16,389 nucleotides of DNA, from positions 1-16,389 of the forward strand of contig CAKTXB010000015.1 of the NCBI GenBank assembly GCA_934630555.1, written 5' to 3'. The notes beneath the pieces are model-generated. The model was given only the letters and a program-made list of their open reading frames with translations. It had not been told where the DNA came from and searched no databases. The stretch is from an uncultured Oscillospiraceae bacterium. GTDB lineage: Bacteria > Bacillota > Clostridia > Oscillospirales > Oscillospiraceae. Shown piece by piece: positions 1 through 5,995 of the stretch (positions are counted from its first letter, which is position 1; the number at the start of each line of letters is the position of its first letter). Both the position numbers and the translations under genes were made by a program.

Positions 1-9
1 CAAGCCTTC

Positions 10-75
10 TCAAACGCGGACCCAGCGCAGCGGTTCGCGTTTGAAAGCGTGTCAAAAACACTTTTTTGACACGCT
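10..75. repeat. Two tandem inverted repeats
   Basis: Two hairpins sit side by side. The first pairs TCAAACGCG at 10-18 with CGCGTTTGA at 36-44. The second pairs AGCGTGTCAAAAA at 46-58 with TTTTTGACACGCT at 63-75 around the loop CACT. No coding frame is evident here. They could end a gene lying to the left on the plus strand, add to the terminator at 79-107, or be a dispersed palindromic repeat of this genome. Confidence 0.6.
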
Positions 76-78
76 CAG

Positions 79-107
79 AAAAATCCCGGCCCCCGGCCGG
101 GATTTTT
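79..107. terminator. Bidirectional intrinsic terminator
   Basis: A perfect 13-bp inverted repeat (79-91 with 95-107, loop CCC) has a GC-rich core flanked by A5 and T5, so either strand gives a hairpin followed by a U-tract. It begins 12 nt past the stop codon of the minus-strand gene ending at 120, and probably also ends a plus-strand gene to the left of the window. Confidence 0.85.
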
Positions 108-119
108 CAAACACAGCTG

Positions 120-491
120 TCACATTCCAAAATACTCGCGGTTTGCCTTGCTGTTGGCCACGGCGTACCAGATGAGCACCGCCATCACAACGCCCAGCGT
201 GATCATGCTCTGCCCAAACGTCAAAAACGGCGTTTCCAGCACCGTGTTGTTCAGCATCTGCACAATGCCGTACAGCAGCGTCACCACAGCCAGCACCGCC
301 AGCCGGGGGCTGATATAGGCAATGTAGCCCTCCTCATCCAGGCAGTCCTCCGGACTCAGGTCTTTTGGGATGAGCAGGCCGTTTTTAAACAGCTTCTTTT
401 CCCGCAGCAGCCGCAGCCACGTGTAAACACAGTAGGCCCCGCACCCAAGCGAGATCACATCGATCATCATAAACATGGAAGCATTATCCAT
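120..491 (-). CDS. Small integral membrane protein, function unknown
   Basis: This encodes 123 residues that I do not recognise as a named family. Three hydrophobic stretches are visible, at about residues 5-25, 62-82 and 93-111. The loop between the first two is charged and polar (around KDLSPEDCLDEEG), and the C-terminus is short and polar (SKANREYFGM). The ATG at 491 is preceded by an AGGTAGG-like ribosome binding site, and the start lies 18 nt after the stop of the gene at 510-866, so the two are probably cotranscribed. The terminator at 79-107 follows directly, making this the last gene of the transcript. It carries no catalytic motif. Confidence 0.75.
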   Translation of the reverse strand: MDNASMFMMIDVISLGCGAYCVYTWLRLLREKKLFKNGLLIPKDLSPEDCLDEEGYIAYISPRLAVLAVVTLLYGIVQMLNNTVLETPFLTFGQSMITLGVVMAVLIWYAVANSKANREYFGM

Positions 492-509
492 TACAGTTTC
501 CTACCTCTT

Positions 510-860
510 TTATTCGTTCTCTTCTTTGGTTTCTTTGGCTTCTTTCGCCTCGCGGATCACGCGCCGTACCACGTTCACCAGCAGCAGCACCGCTGTCACA
601 GTAAATACGATCGTACCGGCCAGACTGATGATCGCGCTGCTGCTCTTCCAGCCGCTTGACGCCACCAGCTCCGGCAGCCCCGCCGCCAGCTTATAAGCCA
701 GATATGCCAAATACGCGCCGCAGACGGTGTGCATGATGTTCCGCCGCGTGCGGTCGCGCCCTTCCTGAATGCTGACCGGCTTGTGCTCCGGCTGCTCCGT
801 CTGTGCAGGCGTTTCGTGCGCTTCCGGCTCGGCAGCCCGCAGTTCTTCCCGTTCCTCCAT
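510..860 (-). CDS. Small membrane protein with acidic N-terminal tail, function unknown
   Basis: This is a protein of about 116 residues with an acidic, proline-containing N-terminal tail of some 40 residues, two probable membrane segments (about residues 43-63 and 75-98), and a highly charged C-terminus (KEAKETKEENE). I find no known domain. Two in-frame ATGs lie 6 nt apart, at 866 and 860. The site AAAGGGAG is only 3 nt from the first but 9 nt from the second, so I prefer 860. It sits between nudC and the membrane protein at 120-491. The pair may work together, but nothing in the sequence says how. Confidence 0.7.
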   Translation of the reverse strand: MEEREELRAAEPEAHETPAQTEQPEHKPVSIQEGRDRTRRNIMHTVCGAYLAYLAYKLAAGLPELVASSGWKSSSAIISLAGTIVFTVTAVLLLVNVVRRVIREAKEAKETKEENE

Positions 861-943
861 GACCATGCGCTCCCTTTCGTTTTTGTTATTCTATCGCAAT
901 TTGTCACAAAAGAAAAGGCCCGCCGAAAAAATTCCAAATTTGT

Positions 944-1765
944 TTACATTCTGCCCTGCCGGAACTGCTCGATCATCTCGCCCGTCAGGCTGATATTCGA
1001 GTGATCCTCTGGAATGGCATCGCGCAGGAACCAACCCGCCTCCGCCAGCTCGTCCTCCTGCAGGCGGATCTGGTCGCTTCCGTCCAGCTCCGCGTAAAAG
1101 CCCATGAGCAGCGTGTCCGTAAACACCCATGGCTGCGATTTATAAAACCGCAGATTTTTCACCCGCAGCCCGGCCTCTTCCATCACCTCGCGGTGCACTG
1201 TCTGCTCTATGCTCTCGCCGATCTCATTAAAGCCCGCAATGAGCGCGTACTTCTTAAATGGCCGCCCGCGATAGCGCGTCAGCAGCAGTCGGTCGCCGTC
1301 ATGCACCGCCGCAATGACCGCCGGGCAGATCTTCGGATACACCGTCTGCCCACATTCCGGACACACCATGGCCCGCTCCGTTCCGCTCGGCCGCATATGC
1401 GCCCCGCAGCGCCCGCAAAAGCGGTTGGCGCGGTACCATCGCACCAGACTCTGCCCCGCCGCACACGCAAACAGCGTATCGTCTGCCCGGCACGCGCGCA
1501 GCTGCGCATCCGGGATATACGAAAATCCGTCCTCCGGCGCGATATGCCCGCGGTACAGCCAATAATATGCCCGCGTGTCAATGGAAAACAGATACTGCAG
1601 CCCTGCGCCCTCCGGCACAGCGCCGCAGCGCGGCAGCGTCACCGTATCCTGCTCCAGCCGTGCCAGCACGCACCCATCGCGCACGCAAAGCACCAGATCA
1701 TCCTCCTGCGCCGGCCGCCAGGAGATCTCATTGTGATAGATATGCGGAAAAATATCCTGGATCAT
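944..1765 (-). CDS. nudC: NudC-like NADH pyrophosphatase (Nudix hydrolase)
   Basis: NudC enzymes hydrolyse NAD(H) to NMN(H) and AMP, and some members remove NAD caps from RNA. The 273-residue protein has the family layout: an N-terminal region, a four-cysteine zinc ribbon (CGRC at 117-120, CPEC at 135-138), then the Nudix fold. The Nudix box G-x5-E-x7-REVMEEAGL is intact from residue 178 to 200. SQPW follows at 210-213, as in NADH diphosphatases, but the next residues are VFTDT rather than the usual PFPxS, so substrate preference may differ. The ATG overlaps the alaX stop codon as ATGA (1762-1765), implying translational coupling. Confidence 0.88.
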   Translation of the reverse strand: MIQDIFPHIYHNEISWRPAQEDDLVLCVRDGCVLARLEQDTVTLPRCGAVPEGAGLQYLFSIDTRAYYWLYRGHIAPEDGFSYIPDAQLRACRADDTLFACAAGQSLVRWYRANRFCGRCGAHMRPSGTERAMVCPECGQTVYPKICPAVIAAVHDGDRLLLTRYRGRPFKKYALIAGFNEIGESIEQTVHREVMEEAGLRVKNLRFYKSQPWVFTDTLLMGFYAELDGSDQIRLQEDELAEAGWFLRDAIPEDHSNISLTGEMIEQFRQGRM

Positions 1766-2919
1766 ACCGTCCGCATCTCCTTCCAGAACGCCTCGATCTG
1801 CGCCCGCGTTGCCTGGACAGAGCCCTGTAAAAACTCCGGCTTGCCACCGCCGCGCCCCGAAAGCGCCGCGTTCAGGCTCTTACCGAACGCCCGCAGATCG
1901 CCGCCGGCCTGCCCGATGGCATAGCGCCATCCAGCCTCGTCGCTGCCGCAAAACACAGCGCACACGCCGCCGCACGCGCGCATTCCCGCATCCGCCATCT
2001 GCCGCAGCCCGTCGGCGCTCAGTTCCATGAACAAAAGCGTGTCGCCTGCGCCCGCAAGCGTCTGCGCCTCGCGCGCAATGATGCGCTGCTCCAACGCCCC
2101 GGCGCGGTATTTTGTCTGCGCCAGCTCCTCCAGCGTCCGCTCCACCGCCGCCGCTGTCTGCTGCGGCTTTGCCGAAAGCAGATTGGAGACCTGCTTGTTC
2201 TGCTCCAAAATGGAATTTACATATACCAGCGCCCTGCGTCCGCACAGCATTTCCAGCCGCACGCCTTCATGGAACTTCTGGCACGAGAAAATTTTGATCA
2301 GTCCGATCTCGCCCGTCCGTGCCACGTGCGTGCCGCAGCACGCGCACGTATCCTTGCCCGGAAACGTCACCAGCCGCACCGCGCCCGGGATCTCCTTCTT
2401 GCTGCGATACACGGCCTGCGCCTTTTCTTCCCCGTCCACATTGCGGATCTCCACCGGCGTATTGGCCCATACGGCCTCGTTCGCCTCACGTTCCACCTCC
2501 CGCAGCTGCTCCCAGTTCAGCATCCCGGAAAAGTCGATCGTCACCATCTCCGCGCCCATATGAAAGCCCACGTTCTCATATCCAAAACGCCGGTGAATGA
2601 TGCCGCTCACAATATGCTCGCCGCTGTGCAGCTGCATCAAGTCAAAGCGCCGCTCCCAGTCCAGCACGCCGTGCACCGCCGCACCGCATTCCAGCGGCGC
2701 GTCGCAAAAATGCACCACCGCATCGCCGCGCACCTGCGTGTCCGTCACACGCACCGCACCCAGCATTCCCGTATCGCCCGGCTGCCCGCCGCCCTCTGGA
2801 TAGAACGCCGTCCGGTCCAGCACCACGGCCCAGCCGCTTTTTTCTGGCTGGCAGGAAATGACCACCGCGTCAAATTCCCGCAAATGGGCATCCTCATAGT
2901 AAAGCCTGCTCGTATCCAT
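1762..2919 (-). CDS. alaX: AlaX-type alanyl-tRNA editing protein with DHHA1 domain
   Basis: This is a free-standing relative of the alanyl-tRNA synthetase editing domain, expected to deacylate Ser- or Gly-tRNA(Ala). At 385 residues it is a long form. It has the N-terminal motif FYPEGGGQPGDTG, the zinc-binding HSGEH (H98, H102) and CCGTH (C194, H198), then a helical linker and a C-terminal DHHA1 domain ending in a glycine-rich GRGGGKPEFLQGS stretch. There is no aminoacylation or tRNA-acceptor domain, so it is not a truncated alaS. A GTG at 2925 is in frame, but it sits 2 nt from the GAAGGAG site; the ATG at 2919 is 8 nt away and is preferred. The gene leads an operon with nudC. Confidence 0.88.
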   Translation of the reverse strand: MDTSRLYYEDAHLREFDAVVISCQPEKSGWAVVLDRTAFYPEGGGQPGDTGMLGAVRVTDTQVRGDAVVHFCDAPLECGAAVHGVLDWERRFDLMQLHSGEHIVSGIIHRRFGYENVGFHMGAEMVTIDFSGMLNWEQLREVEREANEAVWANTPVEIRNVDGEEKAQAVYRSKKEIPGAVRLVTFPGKDTCACCGTHVARTGEIGLIKIFSCQKFHEGVRLEMLCGRRALVYVNSILEQNKQVSNLLSAKPQQTAAAVERTLEELAQTKYRAGALEQRIIAREAQTLAGAGDTLLFMELSADGLRQMADAGMRACGGVCAVFCGSDEAGWRYAIGQAGGDLRAFGKSLNAALSGRGGGKPEFLQGSVQATRAQIEAFWKEMRTV

Positions 2920-2948
2920 CGCCACTGCTCCTTCTTGTCATTTCTCTC

Positions 2949-2957
2949 ATTCTATCA
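2949..2957 (-). promoter_or_regulatory. Extended -10 promoter for alaX-nudC
   Basis: On the minus strand TG-A-TAGAAT forms an extended -10 element about 30 nt upstream of the alaX start, with no convincing -35 box at 17 bp. The predicted start point near 2943 gives a leader of only about 24 nt, which just contains the GAAGGAG site. Confidence 0.55.
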
Positions 2958-3001
2958 CATCCGCACTGCAAAAGGAATGCAAATTTCCGCGTCATTTCGA
3001 G

Positions 3002-3030
3002 TTGACAAGCGCTCCCAAACCGCCTAAAAT
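3002..3030 (+). promoter_or_regulatory. Sigma-A promoter of mgtE
   Basis: TTGACA at 3002-3007 is separated by exactly 17 bp from TAAAAT at 3025-3030. Transcription should start near 3037, giving an mgtE leader of about 210 nt, far longer than translation needs. The site is back to back with the alaX promoter. Confidence 0.85.
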
Positions 3031-3037
3031 AAAAGTT

Positions 3038-3248
3038 GGGCGTTTGTGAGCGTGCTGCGCCGCACACACCCGATCTGAATCATAAAGGAGTGAAGAATAA
3101 TGGACGCAGGAAGTAGTACTGGCACATCCGCAGGCCGAAGCTGCACCGGAAACGAGCCGCCTTCAGGCGTTCCGATTCTGCACTGCTGATATGCCTGTGA
3201 CGTGTCCTTACTTCCTAAAGCAATCATCAAATTTTAGGAGGAAGGCCC
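3038..3248 (+). promoter_or_regulatory. Structured mgtE leader with alternative anti-Shine-Dalgarno pairing (candidate riboregulator)
   Basis: The leader between promoter and mgtE has a nested architecture. AGGAAGTA 3108-3115 pairs with TACTTCCT 3209-3216. Inside it GGCAC 3121-3125 pairs with GTGTC 3202-3206, CGCAGGC 3129-3135 with GCCTGTG 3193-3199, CGGAA 3147-3151 with TTCCG 3170-3174, and CGCC 3158-3161 with GGCG 3166-3169 around a TTCA loop. The outer 3' strand can instead pair with the mgtE ribosome binding site: TCCTAAA 3213-3219 with TTTAGGA 3233-3239, or CTTCCT 3211-3216 with AGGAAG 3239-3244. The two states exclude each other, as in a translational switch. mgtE genes of other Firmicutes often carry an M-box, but the M-box consensus as I know it is not present. 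A separate weak hairpin may form over 3038-3071. Confidence 0.55.
3100..3189 (+). CDS. Candidate 29-codon leader peptide upstream of mgtE
   Basis: The frame starts at an ATG preceded by AAAGGAG (3084-3090) at 9 nt, a near-ideal ribosome binding site, and ends at TGA 60 nt before mgtE. The peptide begins MDAGSSTG, contains NEPPSGVP near its middle and ends ILHC. It has no membrane segment or known domain. The frame runs through the 5' half of the leader structure, so ribosomes on it would melt the outer stem at 3108-3115. Acid-proline stretches such as EPP are known to destabilise ribosomes in Mg2+-responsive leaders like mgtL of Salmonella; the resemblance is only suggestive. Chance occurrence remains possible. 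Confidence 0.45.
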   Translation: MDAGSSTGTSAGRSCTGNEPPSGVPILHC

Positions 3249-4628
3249 ATGGCAGAACGTAGCTTTTCCGTAGGCAATACGCTCGTCAAGCTCCTTGACG
3301 AGAAAAAGTATTATTCCCTGCGGGATGTCTTAACGACAATGAACCCGGCCGATATTGCGGCCATTTTTGATGAGCTGGACGAAGCCAAGCTCCCGCTCAT
3401 GTTCCGTCTGCTGCCCAAGGAGCTGGCAGCCGACACATTTGTGGAAATGGAGCCCGATTCGCAGGAGCTGCTCATCCGCGGTTTCTCCGATTCCGAGCTC
3501 AAAGAGGTCATCGACGAGCTGTACGTGGACGACGCCGTTGACGTGGTGGAAGAAATGCCCGCCAACGTTGTTCAGCGTATCCTCACGCAGGCCGAACCAG
3601 AAATGCGCAAGCAGATCAACGAGATCCTGCGCTACCCCGAAGACTCCGCCGGCAGCATCATGACCACCGAGTATGTTTCCCTCCGCCCGGCCATGACGGT
3701 GGAAGAAGCCATTTTGCGCATCCGCCGCACCGGCATTGACAAGGAGACCATCTACACCTGTTACGTCACCCGCGGCCACAAGCTCATTGGCCTCGTGTCC
3801 GTCAAAGACCTGCTTTTGTGCGAAGATGACGATGCCAGCATCGAATCCATCATGCAGGAGCACGTCATCACCGTCAACACGCTTGATGACAAAGAGCAGG
3901 TCGCGCAGATGTTCTCCAAGTATAATTTCCTCGCCCTCCCGGTCGTGGATACCGAATACCGCCTTGTCGGCATCGTCACATTCGACGACGCCATGGACGT
4001 CATGGAAGACGAGGCCACCGAGGATATTGAAAAAATGGCGGCCATGCTGCCGTCTGAGCATCCGTACCTGCGTTCGTCTCCGTTTGAGATCTGGCGCAAC
4101 CGGATGCCCTGGCTGCTGCTGCTCATGATCTCCGCCACCCTCACGGGCTACGTCATCACGCGCTTTGAAAACGCGCTGACGTTCCTGCCCTGCCTCACCG
4201 CGTTCATCCCCATGCTTATGGACACTGGCGGCAACTCCGGCTCGCAGGCCAGCGTCACCATCATCCGCAGCATCTCGCTGGGTGAAGTCGAGTTCCGTGA
4301 CATTTTCCGCGTCATGTGGAAAGAGGTCCGCGTGGCCGTGCTCTGTGCCGCCGTGCTCGCCGTGGCCTGCTTCGGCAAGGTCATGCTCGTCGACCATCTG
4401 CTGTTGGGTGATAATACCGTCACCCTCACCGTGGCGTTCGTTGTCAGCCTGTCGCTGGCCGTCACAGTGTGCCTTGCCAAGCTCATCGGCTGCACGCTGC
4501 CGCTGCTGGCCAAAAAAATCGGGTTTGACCCGGCCGTCATGGCCTCCCCGCTCATCACAACGATCGTAGACTTTCTCTCCCTGCTCGTCTACTTCCGCTT
4601 CGCGGTCGCCATGCTGGGGCTGCACTAA
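3249..4628 (+). CDS. mgtE: MgtE-type Mg2+ transporter
   Basis: This is a 459-residue inner-membrane Mg2+ channel/transporter of the MgtE (SLC41-like) family. The order is typical: a cytosolic MgtE N domain (about residues 15-125), two CBS domains (about 135-255) that sense Mg2+, a connecting helix, and a membrane domain from about 285 with five predicted helices. The pore signature PMLMDTGGNSGSQAS lies at 321-335, and the last part carries FDPAVMASPLITTIVD (426-441) with conserved acidic residues. The acidic clusters (CEDDDAS, VMEDEATEDIE) fit Mg2+ binding between the CBS and N domains. The ATG has AGGAGG at 7 nt. The gene is monocistronic, between its own promoter and terminator, and is isolated from the minus-strand operons on both sides. 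Confidence 0.95.
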   Translation: MAERSFSVGNTLVKLLDEKKYYSLRDVLTTMNPADIAAIFDELDEAKLPLMFRLLPKELAADTFVEMEPDSQELLIRGFSDSELKEVIDELYVDDAVDVVEEMPANVVQRILTQAEPEMRKQINEILRYPEDSAGSIMTTEYVSLRPAMTVEEAILRIRRTGIDKETIYTCYVTRGHKLIGLVSVKDLLLCEDDDASIESIMQEHVITVNTLDDKEQVAQMFSKYNFLALPVVDTEYRLVGIVTFDDAMDVMEDEATEDIEKMAAMLPSEHPYLRSSPFEIWRNRMPWLLLLMISATLTGYVITRFENALTFLPCLTAFIPMLMDTGGNSGSQASVTIIRSISLGEVEFRDIFRVMWKEVRVAVLCAAVLAVACFGKVMLVDHLLLGDNTVTLTVAFVVSLSLAVTVCLAKLIGCTLPLLAKKIGFDPAVMASPLITTIVDFLSLLVYFRFAVAMLGLH

Positions 4629-4636
4629 ACACATCA

Positions 4637-4680
4637 AAAAACCAGCGTCTGCGCAAAGCTCTGCGCAGACGCTGGTTTTT
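4637..4680. terminator. Bidirectional terminator between mgtE and ispF
   Basis: A perfect 19-bp inverted repeat (4637-4655 with 4662-4680, loop AAGCTC) has A and T runs at its ends. It gives a strong hairpin with a U-tract on both strands, ending mgtE 9 nt after its stop and the murD-ispD-ispF transcript about 100 nt after ispF. Confidence 0.93.
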
Positions 4681-4711
4681 ATTTGCCCCTCGGATCATGC
4701 CTCAGCCCGCA

Positions 4712-4737
4712 GGTGCGGCAGCACATACTGCCGCACC
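4712..4737. repeat. Hairpin downstream of ispF
   Basis: GGTGCGGCAG at 4712-4721 pairs perfectly with CTGCCGCACC at 4728-4737. There is no T-run on either side, so it is not a standard terminator. It might protect the 3' end of the ispF message, and it lies inside the tiny minus-strand frame 4695-4757 described in the findings. Confidence 0.5.
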
Positions 4738-4776
4738 GCCTCCGGTAAAAACGCCAAGCGGGCCTTTTCTACACTT

Positions 4777-5250
4777 TTAAAGTGCCTCCAGCAGGCACAC
4801 CGCCTGGGCGGCCATGCCCTCTTCTCTGCCCGTAAAGCCCAAATGCTCCTCCGTCGTGGCCTTCACGTTCACATCTCCCACCGGAATGCCCAGCGTCCGC
4901 GCGATATTCTCCCGCATGGCGGGAATATGCGGCGCAAGCTTCGGCTTCTGCGCCACGATCGTCGCGTCGATGTTCCCCACGCGATACCCGTTTTCCCGCA
5001 GCGCTGCGCCCACCTGCTCCAAAAGCCACAGGCTGGAACAGCCGCGATAGCGCGCATCCGTATCCGGGAACAGTTTTCCGATGTCGCCCAGCGCCGCCGC
5101 GCCGAGCAGCGCATCCATCACAGCGTGTACCAGCACATCCGCATCCGAATGCCCATCCAGCCCCAGCGGCCAGTCGATCGTCACACCGCCCAAAATGAGC
5201 GCCCGTCCTGCTGTCAGCTTGTGGACGTCATAGCCCGTTCCAATGCGCAC
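4777..5250 (-). CDS. ispF: 2-C-methyl-D-erythritol 2,4-cyclodiphosphate synthase
   Basis: IspF catalyses the fifth step of the MEP isoprenoid pathway, cyclising CDP-ME 2-phosphate with loss of CMP. The length of 157 residues is normal. The metal ligands D8 and H10 are in GYDVH, H42 is in the segment [11 protein letters not shown], and the C-terminal signature [15 protein letters not shown] (131-145) is intact. Translation starts at GTG (5250), about 8 nt after a purine-rich AAGGAGG site that lies inside the 3' end of ispD. The gene overlaps ispD by 37 nt in another frame, so the two are translationally coupled but not fused as in some bacteria. Confidence 0.95.
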   Translation of the reverse strand: MRIGTGYDVHKLTAGRALILGGVTIDWPLGLDGHSDADVLVHAVMDALLGAAALGDIGKLFPDTDARYRGCSSLWLLEQVGAALRENGYRVGNIDATIVAQKPKLAPHIPAMRENIARTLGIPVGDVNVKATTEEHLGFTGREEGMAAQAVCLLEAL

Positions 5251-5984
5251 TGCCTTCTCCTCCTTCTAAGGATCATCTCCGCCAGCTCCAGATCCAGCGG
5301 CGTCGTGATCTTGATGTTTTCCTCCGACCCGTCGGTCAGATGCACCTGCGCGCCCAGCGCCTCCACGGCCGAGCAGTCGTCCGTGATGGGCAGCCGCTCC
5401 GTCAGTGCCTTTTGCAGCGCTCCGCGCAGCAGATCATAGTCAAATACCTGCGGTGTCTGCACCGCGAACAGATCCTTCCGCTCCGGCGTATGCGTCACAA
5501 TGCCGCCATGCGCCACCTTCACCGTGTCTTTCACCGGGATGGCCGGCGCCGCCGCGCCGAACTTGGCTGCCTTGGCCGCCGCCGCGCAGATGATCGCATC
5601 CGTCACAAACGGCCGCGCGCCGTCATGCACCGCCACAAGCTCTGTATATTCCGATGCCGCCGCAATACCCGCCATCACCGATTCCGGCCGGCTCGCGCCG
5701 CCGCATACCACGGCCCGCACCTTTTTGTAGTCGCGGCACAGCGCCGCCACGGCCTGCAAGTCGTCCTTTCGTGCCACCACAATGATCTCGTCCACCAGCA
5801 CGCACGCATCAAACGCCCGCAGGCTTCCCACCAGCACCGGCTCGCCGCAGATGCTCGCCAGGATCTTGCCGTTTCCCTGCATCCGCGTGGCCGACCCCGC
5901 CGCCACAATGACCGCAGCGCAATATGGATGCTGTATGCGTCTGCGCAGCCGCAGCGCCTTGCAGTAAAGTTTTTTCAGCTTCAT
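5214..5984 (-). CDS. ispD: 2-C-methyl-D-erythritol 4-phosphate cytidylyltransferase
   Basis: IspD makes CDP-ME from MEP and CTP in the MEP pathway. The 256-residue protein has the nucleotidyltransferase glycine-rich loop AAGSATRM with R34 and K40, the GGASRPESV motif, VHDGARPFV at 119-127, VKDTVK at 151-156, TPQ, and KITTPLDL near the C-terminus. It carries a basic extension of about 20 residues before the fold ([16 protein letters not shown]) and a C-terminal run of five arginines. The codons for that arginine run are the ispF ribosome binding site, which explains their composition. The ATG follows AAGGAG at 7 nt and lies 11 nt after the murD stop. Confidence 0.94.
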   Translation of the reverse strand: MKLKKLYCKALRLRRRIQHPYCAAVIVAAGSATRMQGNGKILASICGEPVLVGSLRAFDACVLVDEIIVVARKDDLQAVAALCRDYKKVRAVVCGGASRPESVMAGIAAASEYTELVAVHDGARPFVTDAIICAAAAKAAKFGAAAPAIPVKDTVKVAHGGIVTHTPERKDLFAVQTPQVFDYDLLRGALQKALTERLPITDDCSAVEALGAQVHLTDGSEENIKITTPLDLELAEMILRRRRRQCALERAMTSTS

Positions 5985-5995
5985 CTCGCCTCTCC

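Noticed and set aside
1001..1924. Long plus-strand open frame across nudC and alaX
   Set aside because: It lies opposite two well-supported genes, is rich in Arg, His and Pro as expected for antisense of GC-rich codons, and shows no domain.
3038..3248. M-box (ykoK) or T-box leader ahead of mgtE
   Set aside because: The conserved M-box core segments and the T-box sequence TGGNACC with its antiterminator are not found. A short GGAAACG resemblance is too weak. A covariance-model scan would settle it.
3330..4637. 435-codon minus-strand open frame opposite mgtE
   Set aside because: Composition is dominated by His, Asp, Gly and Val as a mirror of mgtE codons; mgtE has clear family motifs, its own promoter and ribosome binding site.
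5214..5984. IspDF fusion enzyme
   Set aside because: The ispD and ispF frames differ and each has its own stop or start signal; they only overlap by 37 nt.
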